From contig QEKJ01000004.1 of the NCBI GenBank assembly GCA_003096535.1, forward strand, positions 124,001-188,000: a stretch of 64,000 bases of DNA. The letters are read 5' to 3'. Made by a program: the position numbers and the translations under genes. Source of the stretch: Agathobaculum butyriciproducens (lineage in GTDB: Bacteria; Bacillota; Clostridia; Oscillospirales; Butyricicoccaceae). Below the pieces are notes generated by a model, which searched no databases, was not told the origin of the DNA, and was given only the letters and a program-made list of their open reading frames with translations. Each line of letters begins with the position of its first letter. Within the stretch, counting starts at the first letter, position 1. Below are positions 55,787-64,000 of this stretch, in pieces.

Positions 55787-57165
55787 GCTTCAACTTCCTC
55801 CCCTAAAAACATTGCAAGTGCGCGTTCCATGCGCATGCCGCGGCTGCCCTTGAACAGCAGCGCGTCTCCTTTTTTCGCGTCCTCGCGCAGTGCCGCGACA
55901 AGTGCGGTCTGATCGTCGAACGCATACGCATGCTCCATGCCCTTCTCCTTGGCACCGGCTACCATGGCCGCTGCATCCGGACCGTAGGCGTACAGGGCGT
56001 CCGCGTACTGCGCCGCCGCACGACCGGCACGGCGATGACCTTCCTCGGCGTAATCGCCAAGCTCGAGCATCGAGCCGAGAACCGCAAACCGGCGTCCGTT
56101 CCCGGCCATGCCGCCGAGCACGGACAGCGTAGCCTCCATCGCATCCGGACTTGCGTTGTAGCAGTCCGCATAGATTTGGTAGCCATCCTGCTCATAGATG
56201 TTCTGGCGCATGCCGCTCGCCTGATAGCTGACAAGTCCCTGCGCGATCAGCTCGGGTGTTTCACCGAGCAGCAGACCGACGGCTGCCGCCGCCAGTGCAT
56301 TGAGCACGTTATGCTTGCCCGGAATACTCAGCTTCGCGGTGAATTTCTCTCCGACCGGCAGGTACGCCGCGGCAAGACCGTTATTTACTATATCAAATGT
56401 ACCGTCGCTGTGCAAGTCCGCAGTAAGGTCGCAGGCGGAATTTTTGATGCCATAAGTTACCACCTTGCAGCCGAGGCTCTCGCGTTTGTCCCACAGAAGC
56501 GGCTCATCGCCGCAGAGAACAGCCGCGCCGCCCTCCTGCAGACCCTCGAGAATCTCCAGTTTGGCCTTGCAGATGCCCTCACGCGAGCCGAGAAACTCGA
56601 TATGCGAGGTGCCGATGTTGGTGATAACCGCCAGATTCGGCTTGGCAGCCGCCGTCATGCGGGAAAGCTCACCGAAATGGTTCATGCCCATCTCTGCTAC
56701 CAGCACTTCGGTATCCCTGGTCATACGCATGAGCGTCAGCGGCAGACCGATCTCATTGTTCAGGTTGCCTTCTGTCTTCTGTGCGCGGAAGCCCTGCGAG
56801 AGAACGGCATACAGCAGCTCCTTGGTGGTGGTCTTGCCGACCGACCCTGTTACGCCGACGACCTTGCCGCCGCACATCGTGCGGTAGCCGCCCGCGAGGT
56901 CGAGCAGCGCCTGCGAGGTGTTCTCAACGTACAGCGCCGGCACCGGATATTCCTCGTTTTCTCGATGGCTCATCACGGCGGCCGCGCCGTTCTCGATCGC
57001 CTTGCCGATGAAATCGTGCGCGTCAAACCGCTCGCCCTTGATCGGCAGGAACAGCGCCTCCGGCGGGATCTGCCGCGAATCGGTCGTGACCGCCGTCAGA
57101 GCCGCCTCACCCTTCGCTTCGCCGTGTGTCCATGCCGCCGCCTGCGCTAATGTAAATCGTTCCAT
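55783..57165 (-). CDS. murF: MurF, UDP-MurNAc-tripeptide D-Ala-D-Ala ligase
   Basis: The protein has 460 residues from the ATG at 57165 (MERFTLAQAAAW), after GGGGGAAACGG; the frame is open further upstream into hairpin spacer but has no site there. It has the Mur ligase ATP loop GVTGSVGKTTTKELL, a central IPGKHNVLNALAA and a C-terminal DCYNASPDAMEATL. It overlaps mraY by four bases. Confidence 0.96.
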   Translation of the reverse strand: MERFTLAQAAAWTHGEAKGEAALTAVTTDSRQIPPEALFLPIKGERFDAHDFIGKAIENGAAAVMSHRENEEYPVPALYVENTSQALLDLAGGYRTMCGGKVVGVTGSVGKTTTKELLYAVLSQGFRAQKTEGNLNNEIGLPLTLMRMTRDTEVLVAEMGMNHFGELSRMTAAAKPNLAVITNIGTSHIEFLGSREGICKAKLEILEGLQEGGAAVLCGDEPLLWDKRESLGCKVVTYGIKNSACDLTADLHSDGTFDIVNNGLAAAYLPVGEKFTAKLSIPGKHNVLNALAAAAVGLLLGETPELIAQGLVSYQASGMRQNIYEQDGYQIYADCYNASPDAMEATLSVLGGMAGNGRRFAVLGSMLELGDYAEEGHRRAGRAAAQYADALYAYGPDAAAMVAGAKEKGMEHAYAFDDQTALVAALREDAKKGDALLFKGSRGMRMERALAMFLGEEVEA

Positions 57166-57327
57166 GCCGTTTCCCCCAATAATTATCAAATCTCGCCGCT
57201 GCTTGCAGCGGCTTACATTAAGACAGGTTTTCCTTTCGGAAAACCGTGTCTTTGTTCCCGTCCGCAGACGACCATGTGCTTGCACATGGTATTCAATTAG
57301 AAATTGCCTGCAATTTCATAAAAACCG

Positions 57328-57373
57328 GGAGCATGTATCGCGCAGCGCGGCAACAAAGCCGCGCAAGGATAAC
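57328..57373 (+). repeat. dispersed hairpin unit, copy A
   Basis: GGGAGCATGTATCG, then CGCAGCGCGGC-aacaaa-GCCGCGCAAGGATAACG. It matches the minus strand of 53163-53217. Confidence 0.75.
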
Positions 57374-57406
57374 GCTTGGTTTTTATTCCCCGACCCAGCC
57401 GCCTTG

Positions 57407-57444
57407 GGGCGCAGCGCGGCAGCAAAGCCGCGCAAGGATAGCGC
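57407..57444 (+). repeat. dispersed hairpin unit, copy B
   Basis: GGGGCGCAGCGCGGC-agcaaa-GCCGCGCAAGGATAGCG repeats copy A 71 bases later without the GGGAGCATG lead. Confidence 0.75.
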
Positions 57445-57521
57445 CGAGCGTCATTCGGGTTTCGGAGAACGGTTTCCTTAGGAACCGTTCTCCGTAGATA
57501 GGGGACTTTTGAAGTCCCCTA

Positions 57522-58955
57522 TTACGCGAAATATTCCGCTACAATCTCGCGTTCATCCATGTGGTGCTTAACGTGGTTTACTTCCTGATAGGTCTCATGT
57601 CCCTTGCCCATCAGCACAATGATATCGTCCTTCTGTGCGTGTGCAAGTGCCCAGTGGATCGCCTCCGGACGATCGACAATGACCTGCATCGGCGTATCCG
57701 AATCCTTCATGCCCTCGAGAATGTCATCGATGATGGCCTTCGGCTCCTCGGTGCGCGGATTATCGCTCGTTACAACGCAGAAATCCGCGAGGTCAGCCGC
57801 AATGCGACCCATCTTCGGGCGCTTGGTGCGGTCACGGTCGCCGCCGCAGCCGAACAGAGCAACAACACGGCCCTTTGCAAAGCCGCGAACGGCCTTGAGC
57901 ACGTTCTCCACGCCGTCCGGCGAGTGTGCGTAGTCGATAAGCACGGTGTAATCCGTATCGGTCGGCACGACCTCAACACGGCCCTTGACGCCGGTTGCAG
58001 TTGCCATGGACTTCGCCGCATCCGCAAGCGGCATGCCGAGCTGCAGCACGATACCGAGCGCGGTCAGTGCATTCTCGACCGAGAAATGACCCGGAATCGG
58101 CAGCTTGACATCTGCCTTTTCGCCCTGATACTGTGCGGTGAACTCCACGCCGTCCGCGTGCAGCTGCAGGTCGGTCGCTTCGAGATCGGCCTCCGGCTTG
58201 CCGCAGGAGAACGTCATGCACGGGCACTTTGCGTCCGCGAGCATCTTCTCTGCCGCAGCATCATCCAGATTGATAACGCCCTTCTTGCTGATGGAGAACA
58301 GCAGCGCCTTTGCCTTGCGGTACTCCTCCATGGTCTTGTGGAAATCGAGGTGATCCTGCGTCAGATTGGTGAACGCGCCTACCGCAAACGGAATGCCGTG
58401 TACGCGGTCAAGCACCAGGGAGTGCGAGGAAACCTCCATGATCACATGCGTGCAGCCTGCGTCTCTCATGCGGGCAAACAGTGCGTGCAGCTCGTAGGAT
58501 TCCGGCGTGGTGCGCTCGGTTTCGATCACTTCATCACCGATGAGGTTCTGGTTGGTGCCGATCAGACCCACCTTGTGGCCTGCGTCCTCAAGCATGTGCT
58601 TGACGAGGTAGGTCGTGGTGGTCTTGCCGTTGGTGCCGGTCACACCGAGCATGACCATGCTCTCTGCCGGATGACCGAAGCGGTTTGCCGCAATCTCAGC
58701 CAGCGCGATGCGGGAATTCTCCACAACGACTGCGGGGACGCCCTCCGGCGCCTCCTCGCAGACAACGGCTGCCGCGCCCTGCTCCATCGCCTTGGCGATG
58801 TACTTGTGGCCGTCGGTCGCGTAGCCGCGGATGGCTACAAACAGGTCGCCCGGCTGTACCGCGCGGGAGTCGTAACGCACTTCCTTGATGTCAATATCCT
58901 GCGCAGCAGTGCTGTTTTTCACTGCTACATTCTTCAAAAGTTCCTGTAATTTCAT
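57522..58955 (-). CDS. murE: MurE, UDP-MurNAc-tripeptide synthetase (meso-diaminopimelate type)
   Basis: The protein has 477 residues. It has the ATP loop GVTGTNGKTTTTYL, the carbamylated-Lys region, FGCGGDRDRTKRP and a DNPRTEEP motif. The DNPR Arg is known to select meso-diaminopimelate rather than lysine, so the organism's peptide stems should contain meso-DAP. It has a GGAGGAAATT site nine bases after the PBP gene. A hairpin overlaps its stop codon. Confidence 0.97.
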   Translation of the reverse strand: MKLQELLKNVAVKNSTAAQDIDIKEVRYDSRAVQPGDLFVAIRGYATDGHKYIAKAMEQGAAAVVCEEAPEGVPAVVVENSRIALAEIAANRFGHPAESMVMLGVTGTNGKTTTTYLVKHMLEDAGHKVGLIGTNQNLIGDEVIETERTTPESYELHALFARMRDAGCTHVIMEVSSHSLVLDRVHGIPFAVGAFTNLTQDHLDFHKTMEEYRKAKALLFSISKKGVINLDDAAAEKMLADAKCPCMTFSCGKPEADLEATDLQLHADGVEFTAQYQGEKADVKLPIPGHFSVENALTALGIVLQLGMPLADAAKSMATATGVKGRVEVVPTDTDYTVLIDYAHSPDGVENVLKAVRGFAKGRVVALFGCGGDRDRTKRPKMGRIAADLADFCVVTSDNPRTEEPKAIIDDILEGMKDSDTPMQVIVDRPEAIHWALAHAQKDDIIVLMGKGHETYQEVNHVKHHMDEREIVAEYFA

Positions 58956-58964
58956 AATTTCCTC

Positions 58965-61364
58965 CTATCGGTCGTTGACCGTCGTTGTATCGGAAAATTC
59001 TACCGTGACAACCGCACCGAGGCTTACCTTGGTACCGGCCTCCGGACTCTGCTTAGTCGCGGTAGTATCGCCTGTGATCTGCGCGGACGAAACACCCTTC
59101 TGCTTGAGGTACAGACCGTACTCCTCCAGCGTATCGCGGCACTCATCCGGCGACATGCCGGACAGATCGGGCACTTCCACGGCCTCAGTCGGCTTTTCCT
59201 CGCCCATGTAGACGATAACCTTGCCGCTGGCCGCAATGCGCATGCCTGCATTCGGCACCTGATCGGTGACGGTATCGCCGTCGCCCTTGATGATGCAGTC
59301 AAAGCCTGCGTCGGACAGCGTGGAAATCGCATCGTCGCGCGTCTTGCCGGATACACTCGGTACGGTCAGCTCGCGGCGGTCGCTCTCGCTGTCGTCATAG
59401 ACCGGCGTAATGCCGATATACGGCAGCACATCCTCCATGATGCGGCCGACAACCGGAGCGGCGATCGTACCGCCGGCATGCGTTGCGGATTCCGGCAGGT
59501 CGTTGATGGCGACCAGAACCGCGATCTGCGGGTCGTCCATCGGCGCTACGCCGATGAAGGAGGCCGTGTAGCGGTCCTCGGTATCGAGCACCTTGCCGTC
59601 ACTGTCGTACTCGGGCAGGATCTCGGACGTTGCGGTCTTGCCGCCGATGCGGTAGCCCGAAACATAGGCATTCTTGCCGGTGCCGTTGGCTACGACCTGC
59701 TCCATCGCCTCGCGCATATATGCGGAGGTGTCCTCGGAAACGACCTGACGGACGATTTCGGTTTCGTTGGTGGACTTGACCGAGCCGTCGCCGTTCAAGA
59801 CTTCCTTGACGACATACGGCTTTTTCAGCTTGCCGTCGTCCACGATGGCGCAGACCATGTTGATCATCTGGATCGGCGTTACCGTGAAGCGCTGGCCGAA
59901 CGATGCCGTCGCCAGTGCGACCTCGTTCCAGTCGCTGACCACATCGGTCTGGTGGAACTGGCCCTTGCCCTCGCCGGGCAGGTCGATGCCGGTCTTTTCG
60001 GTCAGGCCGAACGCCTTGTAAAAGTCATAGAAACGCTCCATGCCCACGCTCTGCGCAATCTGCATCATCGCTACGTTGCAGGAATTCATCAGGGCTTCGG
60101 TCAGCGTCTGCATGCCGTGGCCGCTTGTGTTTGCACACTTGATCTCCCAGTTCTCCACCTGCAGGGAGCCGCCGCAGTAGTAGGTATCCTCGGCATGGGT
60201 AGCACCCAGATCATACGCGGTGGAGACCGTCATCAGCTTGAAGGTGGAGCCCGGCTCGTAGTTATCCGCGATAACCGGATTGCGCCAGGTTTTCATCAGG
60301 ATATTCACGCGGGCGCTGCCCAGCGCATCTACCAGATCGGAATTGTCATGAATCGCCTCCGGCAGATTGTCCAGACCGCCTTCCGTATACCATGCATCCG
60401 GAATTTCGACCTTGACGTTCTCTTCCTTGAGGATTTTCGCAACATTTTTCTTGAGTTCGTTGATATACTTTTCGCTCGTCAGCTTGTAGGCATCGTTCGG
60501 ATCAAAGTCCGGCAGGTTGGCCATTGCCAGTACCTCACCGGTCTTGACGTTCATAACGATGCCGGAAACGCCGTCTCGCGCCTCCGGATTGTCGGCAAGT
60601 GCGGTCTCGAGGTGCTTTTCCAGATAGTTCTGGATATCGCTGTCGATGGTCAGCACAAGAGAGTTGCCGTCGGTCGCCGGAATGTACTGCTGGGTTTCCG
60701 GCATAATGTCCTTATTCTGTGCATTCTGCACGCGGACCAGTCGTCCGGCGGTGCCGGCCAGTTCATCGTTGTACTCGGATTCCAGACCGTATGCGCCGTT
60801 GTTGTCGCTGCCGACGTATCCCAGCACCGCAGACAGGAAGGCGCCATGCTGATAGTACCGCTTGGTATCCGGCTCGGAGTAGACGCCGGTGCAGTCTGCC
60901 GCTTCGAGCTTCTCATCCAATTCCTTGGATACGTCCTTATCGACCTTCTGCGCGATAATTTCGTACTGCGAGTTCGTCTTCTGGATCTTTTCCATCACGG
61001 TATCGTAATCAACAGCCAGCGTTTCGGACAGGATGGTCGCAAGCGTCTGCTGCTGACTTTCCGCCGTGATGCCCTTCTTGACCTTGCTCTCGTCCACAAC
61101 GGCCTTCGGATCGACCGTAATGCGCTCTACGGCGGCGGATTCAGCCAGAACCTGCATATTCGCGTCGTAGATCTTGCCGCGGTTGGGCGTGATGAACGTG
61201 TCGCGCGTCTGAAGCGCCGTCGCCTGCTGCACATAGAAATCGTGATTGAATACCTGCATATACAGCAGCCGCACGCCTACCAGCCCGAAACCGATCAGTG
61301 CAAACAGCACGGTCAGCCCGCGGATACGCGTGCGCATTTGATGGTTGGGTCCCTTAACTGCCAT
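58965..61364 (-). CDS. class B penicillin-binding protein (SpoVD/FtsI type) with two PASTA domains
   Basis: The protein has 799 residues. The order is a membrane anchor (about 13-33), a dimerisation domain (50-250), a transpeptidase domain (275-640) with GSTFKL (Ser nucleophile), SCN and a KTA triad (GGKTATSE) in place of the usual KTG, then two PASTA domains (about 660-790). It crosslinks peptidoglycan at the septum or, if SpoVD, in the spore cortex. Being the only class B PBP in this dcw cluster, it is probably the division enzyme. GGAGGCTGACTAA precedes the ATG. Confidence 0.94.
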   Translation of the reverse strand: MAVKGPNHQMRTRIRGLTVLFALIGFGLVGVRLLYMQVFNHDFYVQQATALQTRDTFITPNRGKIYDANMQVLAESAAVERITVDPKAVVDESKVKKGITAESQQQTLATILSETLAVDYDTVMEKIQKTNSQYEIIAQKVDKDVSKELDEKLEAADCTGVYSEPDTKRYYQHGAFLSAVLGYVGSDNNGAYGLESEYNDELAGTAGRLVRVQNAQNKDIMPETQQYIPATDGNSLVLTIDSDIQNYLEKHLETALADNPEARDGVSGIVMNVKTGEVLAMANLPDFDPNDAYKLTSEKYINELKKNVAKILKEENVKVEIPDAWYTEGGLDNLPEAIHDNSDLVDALGSARVNILMKTWRNPVIADNYEPGSTFKLMTVSTAYDLGATHAEDTYYCGGSLQVENWEIKCANTSGHGMQTLTEALMNSCNVAMMQIAQSVGMERFYDFYKAFGLTEKTGIDLPGEGKGQFHQTDVVSDWNEVALATASFGQRFTVTPIQMINMVCAIVDDGKLKKPYVVKEVLNGDGSVKSTNETEIVRQVVSEDTSAYMREAMEQVVANGTGKNAYVSGYRIGGKTATSEILPEYDSDGKVLDTEDRYTASFIGVAPMDDPQIAVLVAINDLPESATHAGGTIAAPVVGRIMEDVLPYIGITPVYDDSESDRRELTVPSVSGKTRDDAISTLSDAGFDCIIKGDGDTVTDQVPNAGMRIAASGKVIVYMGEEKPTEAVEVPDLSGMSPDECRDTLEEYGLYLKQKGVSSAQITGDTTATKQSPEAGTKVSLGAVVTVEFSDTTTVNDR

Positions 61365-61453
61365 TTAGTCAGCCTCCATATTGTTCCTGAAAAAGCGTAA
61401 GGAGTCAGAAGTTATCCACCTCTCACTCCCCTGTACGCATTGTATTCAACTGC

Positions 61454-61951
61454 TTATCGGATATATTCCACAAGTGCGGAAAAGCGCGCTGCCAGTGCGC
61501 TCCACAGACCGCGCAGCGTCATGCTGTCGTCTGCAACGGTGACAAGATCCGGATTGGTCAGCTCCACATATTCGATCTGCGAATTGTCCAGCTTTATCAT
61601 TCCGAGCGTGTCCGTGGCGTACTGCTCTACCTCATCCATGTTCATGCTGTTCATCTGCTTGGTCGTCAGAGAAACATTCTCCGACTGCAGCTCGCTGAGC
61701 AGGTCGCTCTGCTCACTCGCTTCTGCGGTAAGCTGGGTCAGCTGCATCTGGCAGAACAGGATAAACGCCGCCGTGATTGCCACCAGAAAAATGCACGGGT
61801 ACACGCCCTGCATCACAGCAGGCTTGCGGCGGTGCTTCTTTTTCTTGACCGGTGCTGCCGCTACCTGCAGATGGCGTTTCGGCTGTACCTCGCGCTGTGC
61901 AGGAACCTGATCTTCATATTTTCTTGCCGCGTTGTTCCTGCCAGAAGCCAT
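61454..61951 (-). CDS. ftsL: FtsL-like septum protein
   Basis: The protein has 165 residues from the ATG at 61951 (MASGRNNAARK), after AAAGGAAAG. A basic cytoplasmic N-terminus (KKKKHRRK) precedes one membrane helix (about 55-75; IFLVAITAAFILFCQMQL) and a leucine-zipper-like coiled coil (80-115), ending in GMIKLDNSQIEYVEL. Size, topology and position between rsmH and the PBP identify it; sequence alone would not. Confidence 0.85.
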   Translation of the reverse strand: MASGRNNAARKYEDQVPAQREVQPKRHLQVAAAPVKKKKHRRKPAVMQGVYPCIFLVAITAAFILFCQMQLTQLTAEASEQSDLLSELQSENVSLTTKQMNSMNMDEVEQYATDTLGMIKLDNSQIEYVELTNPDLVTVADDSMTLRGLWSALAARFSALVEYIR

Positions 61952-61988
61952 CTTGCGCTTTCCTTTCTTTTGAATTTGCTTTTTCGGT

Positions 61989-62924
61989 TTAGATTTTTTC
62001 ACAAACCCGGAGCTTCGCGCTTCGGGCGCGCGGATTCTCCTCAATTTCCCTTTCGTCCGGCAGAATCGGCTTGCGCGGCGTCAGCCGAACCTTCGGCTTT
62101 TTGCCGCAGATGCATACCGGAAAGTCCTTCGGACAGGTGCAGCCCTGTGCCGCCTGCTGAAAAGCCGCCTTGACGATGCGGTCCTCCAGGCTGTGGAAGG
62201 TGATGACCGCCAGTCTGCCGCCCGGATTGAGACAGTCGATGGCTTTTTCCATCGCTTCCCGCACGGCACCCAGCTCATCGTTTACCGCAATGCGGATCGC
62301 CTGAAAGCTGCGCTTCGCCGGATGCTGCTTTTCGCGCAGTGCTTTCGCGGGCATGGCGCCCTTGATCACACGGACAAGCTCCAGCGTGGTCTCAATCGGC
62401 TTGTCTGCGCGTTCGCGCTCGATCGCCGCTGCGATCAGCGGTGCGTAGCGCTCCTCGCCGTACTCAAACAGAATGCGGCGGATCTCCTCGCGGCTCCAGC
62501 CGTTTACCACATCATACGCGGTCAGCTTCTGCTGCCGGTCCATGCGCATATCGAGCGGCGCATCCTGCATATAGGAAAAACCACGCTCGGCATGGTCCAG
62601 CTGCGGAGAGGAAACGCCGAGGTCGAACAGAATGCCATCCGCACCTGCAAGTCCCTGCCCTTCGAGCACCTTGTCGATATCGCGGAAGTCGCTCTTGACC
62701 GGTGTGACACGCTGCCATACATCCTTGAGGCGGTCCTTCGCGTTTTCGAGTGCTTCGTCATCTCTGTCAATACAAATCAAACGGCCGGTATCATGCAAAC
62801 GCTCCGCAATGCGGAGCGAGTGACCGGCGCCGCCGGTCGTGGCGTCCACATAAACGCCGTCCGGCTTGATCTGCAGAGCCTCAAGGCAAGGCTCAAGCAA
62901 AATGGATACATGATGAAATTCCAT
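61989..62924 (-). CDS. rsmH: 16S rRNA (cytosine-1402 N4)-methyltransferase RsmH
   Basis: The protein has 311 residues. VSILLEPCLEALQI, VDATTGGAGHSLRI (SAM-binding loop), DGILFDLGVSSPQLD and NPGGRLAVITFHSLEDRIVK are family signatures. It methylates C1402 in the ribosomal P site. It is second in the dcw operon, 17 bases after mraZ. Confidence 0.97.
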   Translation of the reverse strand: MEFHHVSILLEPCLEALQIKPDGVYVDATTGGAGHSLRIAERLHDTGRLICIDRDDEALENAKDRLKDVWQRVTPVKSDFRDIDKVLEGQGLAGADGILFDLGVSSPQLDHAERGFSYMQDAPLDMRMDRQQKLTAYDVVNGWSREEIRRILFEYGEERYAPLIAAAIERERADKPIETTLELVRVIKGAMPAKALREKQHPAKRSFQAIRIAVNDELGAVREAMEKAIDCLNPGGRLAVITFHSLEDRIVKAAFQQAAQGCTCPKDFPVCICGKKPKVRLTPRKPILPDEREIEENPRARSAKLRVCEKI

Positions 62925-62941
62925 AGTTCCCTGCCCTTTTG

Positions 62942-63361
62942 TTAAAAATCAATATCTTCTACGTCCGCGGCAACAACCTCCGCGTCGATCTCGTCATTGT
63001 AAGCGCGCCACTTGTCGCTGTTCCAGATTTCCGCGTGGTCGAGCTGACCGATCACGGTAACATCCTTCTGCAGCTCCGCAAAGGTACGCAGGTTTGCGGG
63101 AATGAGGATGCGGCCCTGTGCGTCGAGCTGTGCATCGAACGCATTGGCGAAGTAGTAGCGCTTGACGCGTCTTGCCTTTTCGCCGTTGCCGAGCGTGCGG
63201 ATCTTGTCCTCCAGACGCTTCCATTCCGCTTCCGGATAGACGGACAGACAGCCATCGAGGCCCTTGGTGACCGTGAAGTGCTCGCCGAGCTCCTCGCGCA
63301 GCTTGGCCGGCATTGCCAGACGACCCTTAGCGTCTATGGAATGCTTGTATTCGCCCTTCAC
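62942..63361 (-). CDS. mraZ: MraZ, transcriptional regulator of the dcw cluster
   Basis: The protein has 139 residues with a GTG start at 63359-63361, seven bases after AGGTG. It has two AbrB-like swapped-hairpin repeats, SIDAKGRLAMPAKLRE and QLDAQGRILIPANLR, each with the D-x-x-G-R motif. MraZ binds repeated TGGGN boxes in its own promoter; such boxes are present at 63398-63422. Confidence 0.97.
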   Translation of the reverse strand: MKGEYKHSIDAKGRLAMPAKLREELGEHFTVTKGLDGCLSVYPEAEWKRLEDKIRTLGNGEKARRVKRYYFANAFDAQLDAQGRILIPANLRTFAELQKDVTVIGQLDHAEIWNSDKWRAYNDEIDAEVVAADVEDIDF

Positions 63362-63397
63362 TCATTCACACCTGCCCTTCCGCTTTGGTGGAATTTG

Positions 63398-63422
63398 TGA
63401 CACTTTACCCCACATCTCTCCA
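63398..63422 (-). promoter_or_regulatory. MraZ operator boxes
   Basis: On the minus strand TGGAG-N5-TGGGG-N5-TGTCA gives the exact 10-base spacing known for MraZ sites, with the last box degenerate. They lie between the -10 and the mraZ start. Confidence 0.65.
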
Positions 63423-63432
63423 CCTTGATTTT

Positions 63433-63461
63433 ATTATAGCGGTACGGAGAATAGATTGCAA
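63433..63461 (-). promoter_or_regulatory. promoter of the dcw operon
   Basis: On the minus strand TTGCAA (63456-63461), 17 bases and a perfect TATAAT (63433-63438), directly upstream of the MraZ boxes. Confidence 0.75.
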
Positions 63462-63533
63462 GATATTTTTTGCATTATTGCACGAAAAATTCGGGCGTTT
63501 TTCTTGCAAATTTTATAGTTTTCGCAATTTTTG

Positions 63534-63547
63534 CGAACAGTTGTTCG
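63534..63547. promoter_or_regulatory. LexA-box-like palindrome
   Basis: CGAACAGTTGTTCG is a palindromic match to the Gram-positive LexA consensus CGAACRNRYGTTYC except at one or two positions. It is about 75 bases upstream of the dcw -35. Confidence 0.35.
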
Positions 63548-63596
63548 ATTGTGTTCGCGTGCGGTGTTTTCCTGCATTTTACTGTGAAGTGGAGAG

Positions 63597-63617
63597 TTAT
63601 CCCAAAGTTTATCCACA
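63597..63617 (+). promoter_or_regulatory. pair of DnaA-box-like sequences
   Basis: TTATCCCAA (63597-63605) and a perfect TTATCCACA (63609-63617) lie in tandem, 12 bases apart, in the region upstream of mraZ. Confidence 0.4.
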
Positions 63618-64000
63618 GAGTGTGTATTTTTGTGCAATTTCAGCCGGACATTTTTCAGCCCGGTGGCGCAAAGTGGGTGTGAGGTTCTCTTTTTCGGCGT
63701 TGGTGGTGAGGAGTGGGTGAGGGGGTGGTGCAGACAAGGTGACGGCTGTTATCAAATAAAATTCGCAGGTGCCGTCCGCAACAACGCGTAAGCGAATTGT
63801 GCGGCACTGTCATGCCGCACCCAGCGTAGAGTTGCCGATATGTGTAGCAGTACGCTGTCTGTGAACTGCAAATTTTTCACGAAGGGCACGCAACGGTAAC
63901 CCAACTGCCGTTCCTCTATTTCGCAGCGGTCGCCGCTCTCTGGTTTGCGCCAGACTCTCTTAGGAAAGGGGTGATTCACAAGAGGGTGGAAACCTTGGTG
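63618..64000. other. intergenic region at the right edge of the window
   Basis: There is no confident gene. A 75-codon frame is open on the minus strand (63752-63979; starts MNHPFPKRVWRKPESG) but has no ribosome site and atypical composition. GGAAAGGGGTGATTCAC near 63963-63979 could be a ribosome site plus GTG start for a plus-strand gene that continues beyond the window. A G-rich, purine-skewed run (63675-63735) lies to its left. Confidence 0.3.

Larger units (their letters stand above)
57166..57521. repeat. tandem array of short hairpins in the murE-murF spacer
   Basis: Eight stem-loops lie nearly end to end: 57195-57212, 57221-57251, 57272-57289, 57300-57317, 57345-57364, 57414-57433, 57464-57493 and 57498-57522. 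Arms are 7-13 bp with 2-6-base loops. No promoter or ribosome site stands out apart from that of murF. Several resemble units in the ftsW-murG spacer in layout, and two share its sequence. Confidence 0.75.

Noticed and set aside
57166-57285. Extended MurF start at 57285
   Set aside because: The extension runs through hairpin spacer and is Arg/Cys-rich; the ATG at 57165 has a purine-rich site and the normal family start.
57246-57497. Plus-strand 83-codon frame in the murE-murF spacer
   Set aside because: Same reason: it is antisense to the operon and made of repeat units.
63752-63979. 75-codon minus-strand ORF as a real gene
   Set aside because: No ribosome site or recognisable fold; kept only as a note in the right-edge entry.

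Overview
The window comes from a fairly GC-rich Firmicute, most likely a Clostridia/Oscillospirales-type gut anaerobe. The evidence is a class 8-subunit F-type ATP synthase operon, a Gram-positive-style division and cell-wall (dcw) cluster with a PASTA-tailed PBP and a DNPR-type (meso-diaminopimelate) MurE, an S-layer-homology protein, and many GTG/TTG starts behind strong AGGAGG-like ribosome sites. Species cannot be fixed from the sequence alone. No tRNA, rRNA or CRISPR array was seen.

Region 1 (about 1-21 kb) is a dense signalling island. It holds a cut-off YesM-type sensor kinase, two operons that each pair a lipoprotein solute-binding protein with a hybrid histidine kinase carrying two receiver domains, a receiver/HD-GYP/GGDEF protein, a small lipoprotein, a three-gene c-di-GMP operon joined by 4-base ATGA overlaps (Cache-GGDEF, 7TM-GGNEF, 7TM-degenerate GGDEF-EAL), and a DcuS/DcuR-like two-component pair. 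There are more c-di-GMP enzymes and extracellular sensors than classical DNA-binding outputs, so the island probably converts extracytoplasmic ligands into phosphorelay and c-di-GMP signals.

Region 2 (21.2-27.5 kb) is the complete atpBEFHAGDC operon. Region 3 (27.5-38.8 kb) is a scarred accessory segment. It is bracketed by a direct duplication of part of a ThrE-like exporter plus a hypothetical gene. It contains a toxin/antitoxin/HTH locus with two nonsense mutations, an AT-rich hybrid kinase preceded by an overlapping 27-codon cysteine-rich ORF and a palindromic operator candidate, an SLH surface protein, a GNAT pseudogene, and integrase and AAA/HTH remnants beside att-like repeats.

Region 4 (38.8-49.1 kb) is housekeeping: lysS-greA, an ftsE-ftsX-M23 peptidase-ctpA cell-wall hydrolysis set, a PucR/CdaR-like regulator, an RsuA-family pseudouridine synthase, a DUF4830 protein and CorA. 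Region 5 (49.2-63.5 kb) is the dcw cluster read leftward: mraZ, rsmH, ftsL, spoVD-like PBP, murE, murF, mraY, ftsW, murG, ftsQ, ftsZ. It lacks murD, murC and murB, and it is interrupted by two spacers made almost entirely of short hairpins. One of these also carries a 163-bp MITE-like palindrome. mraZ has its own promoter and MraZ boxes.
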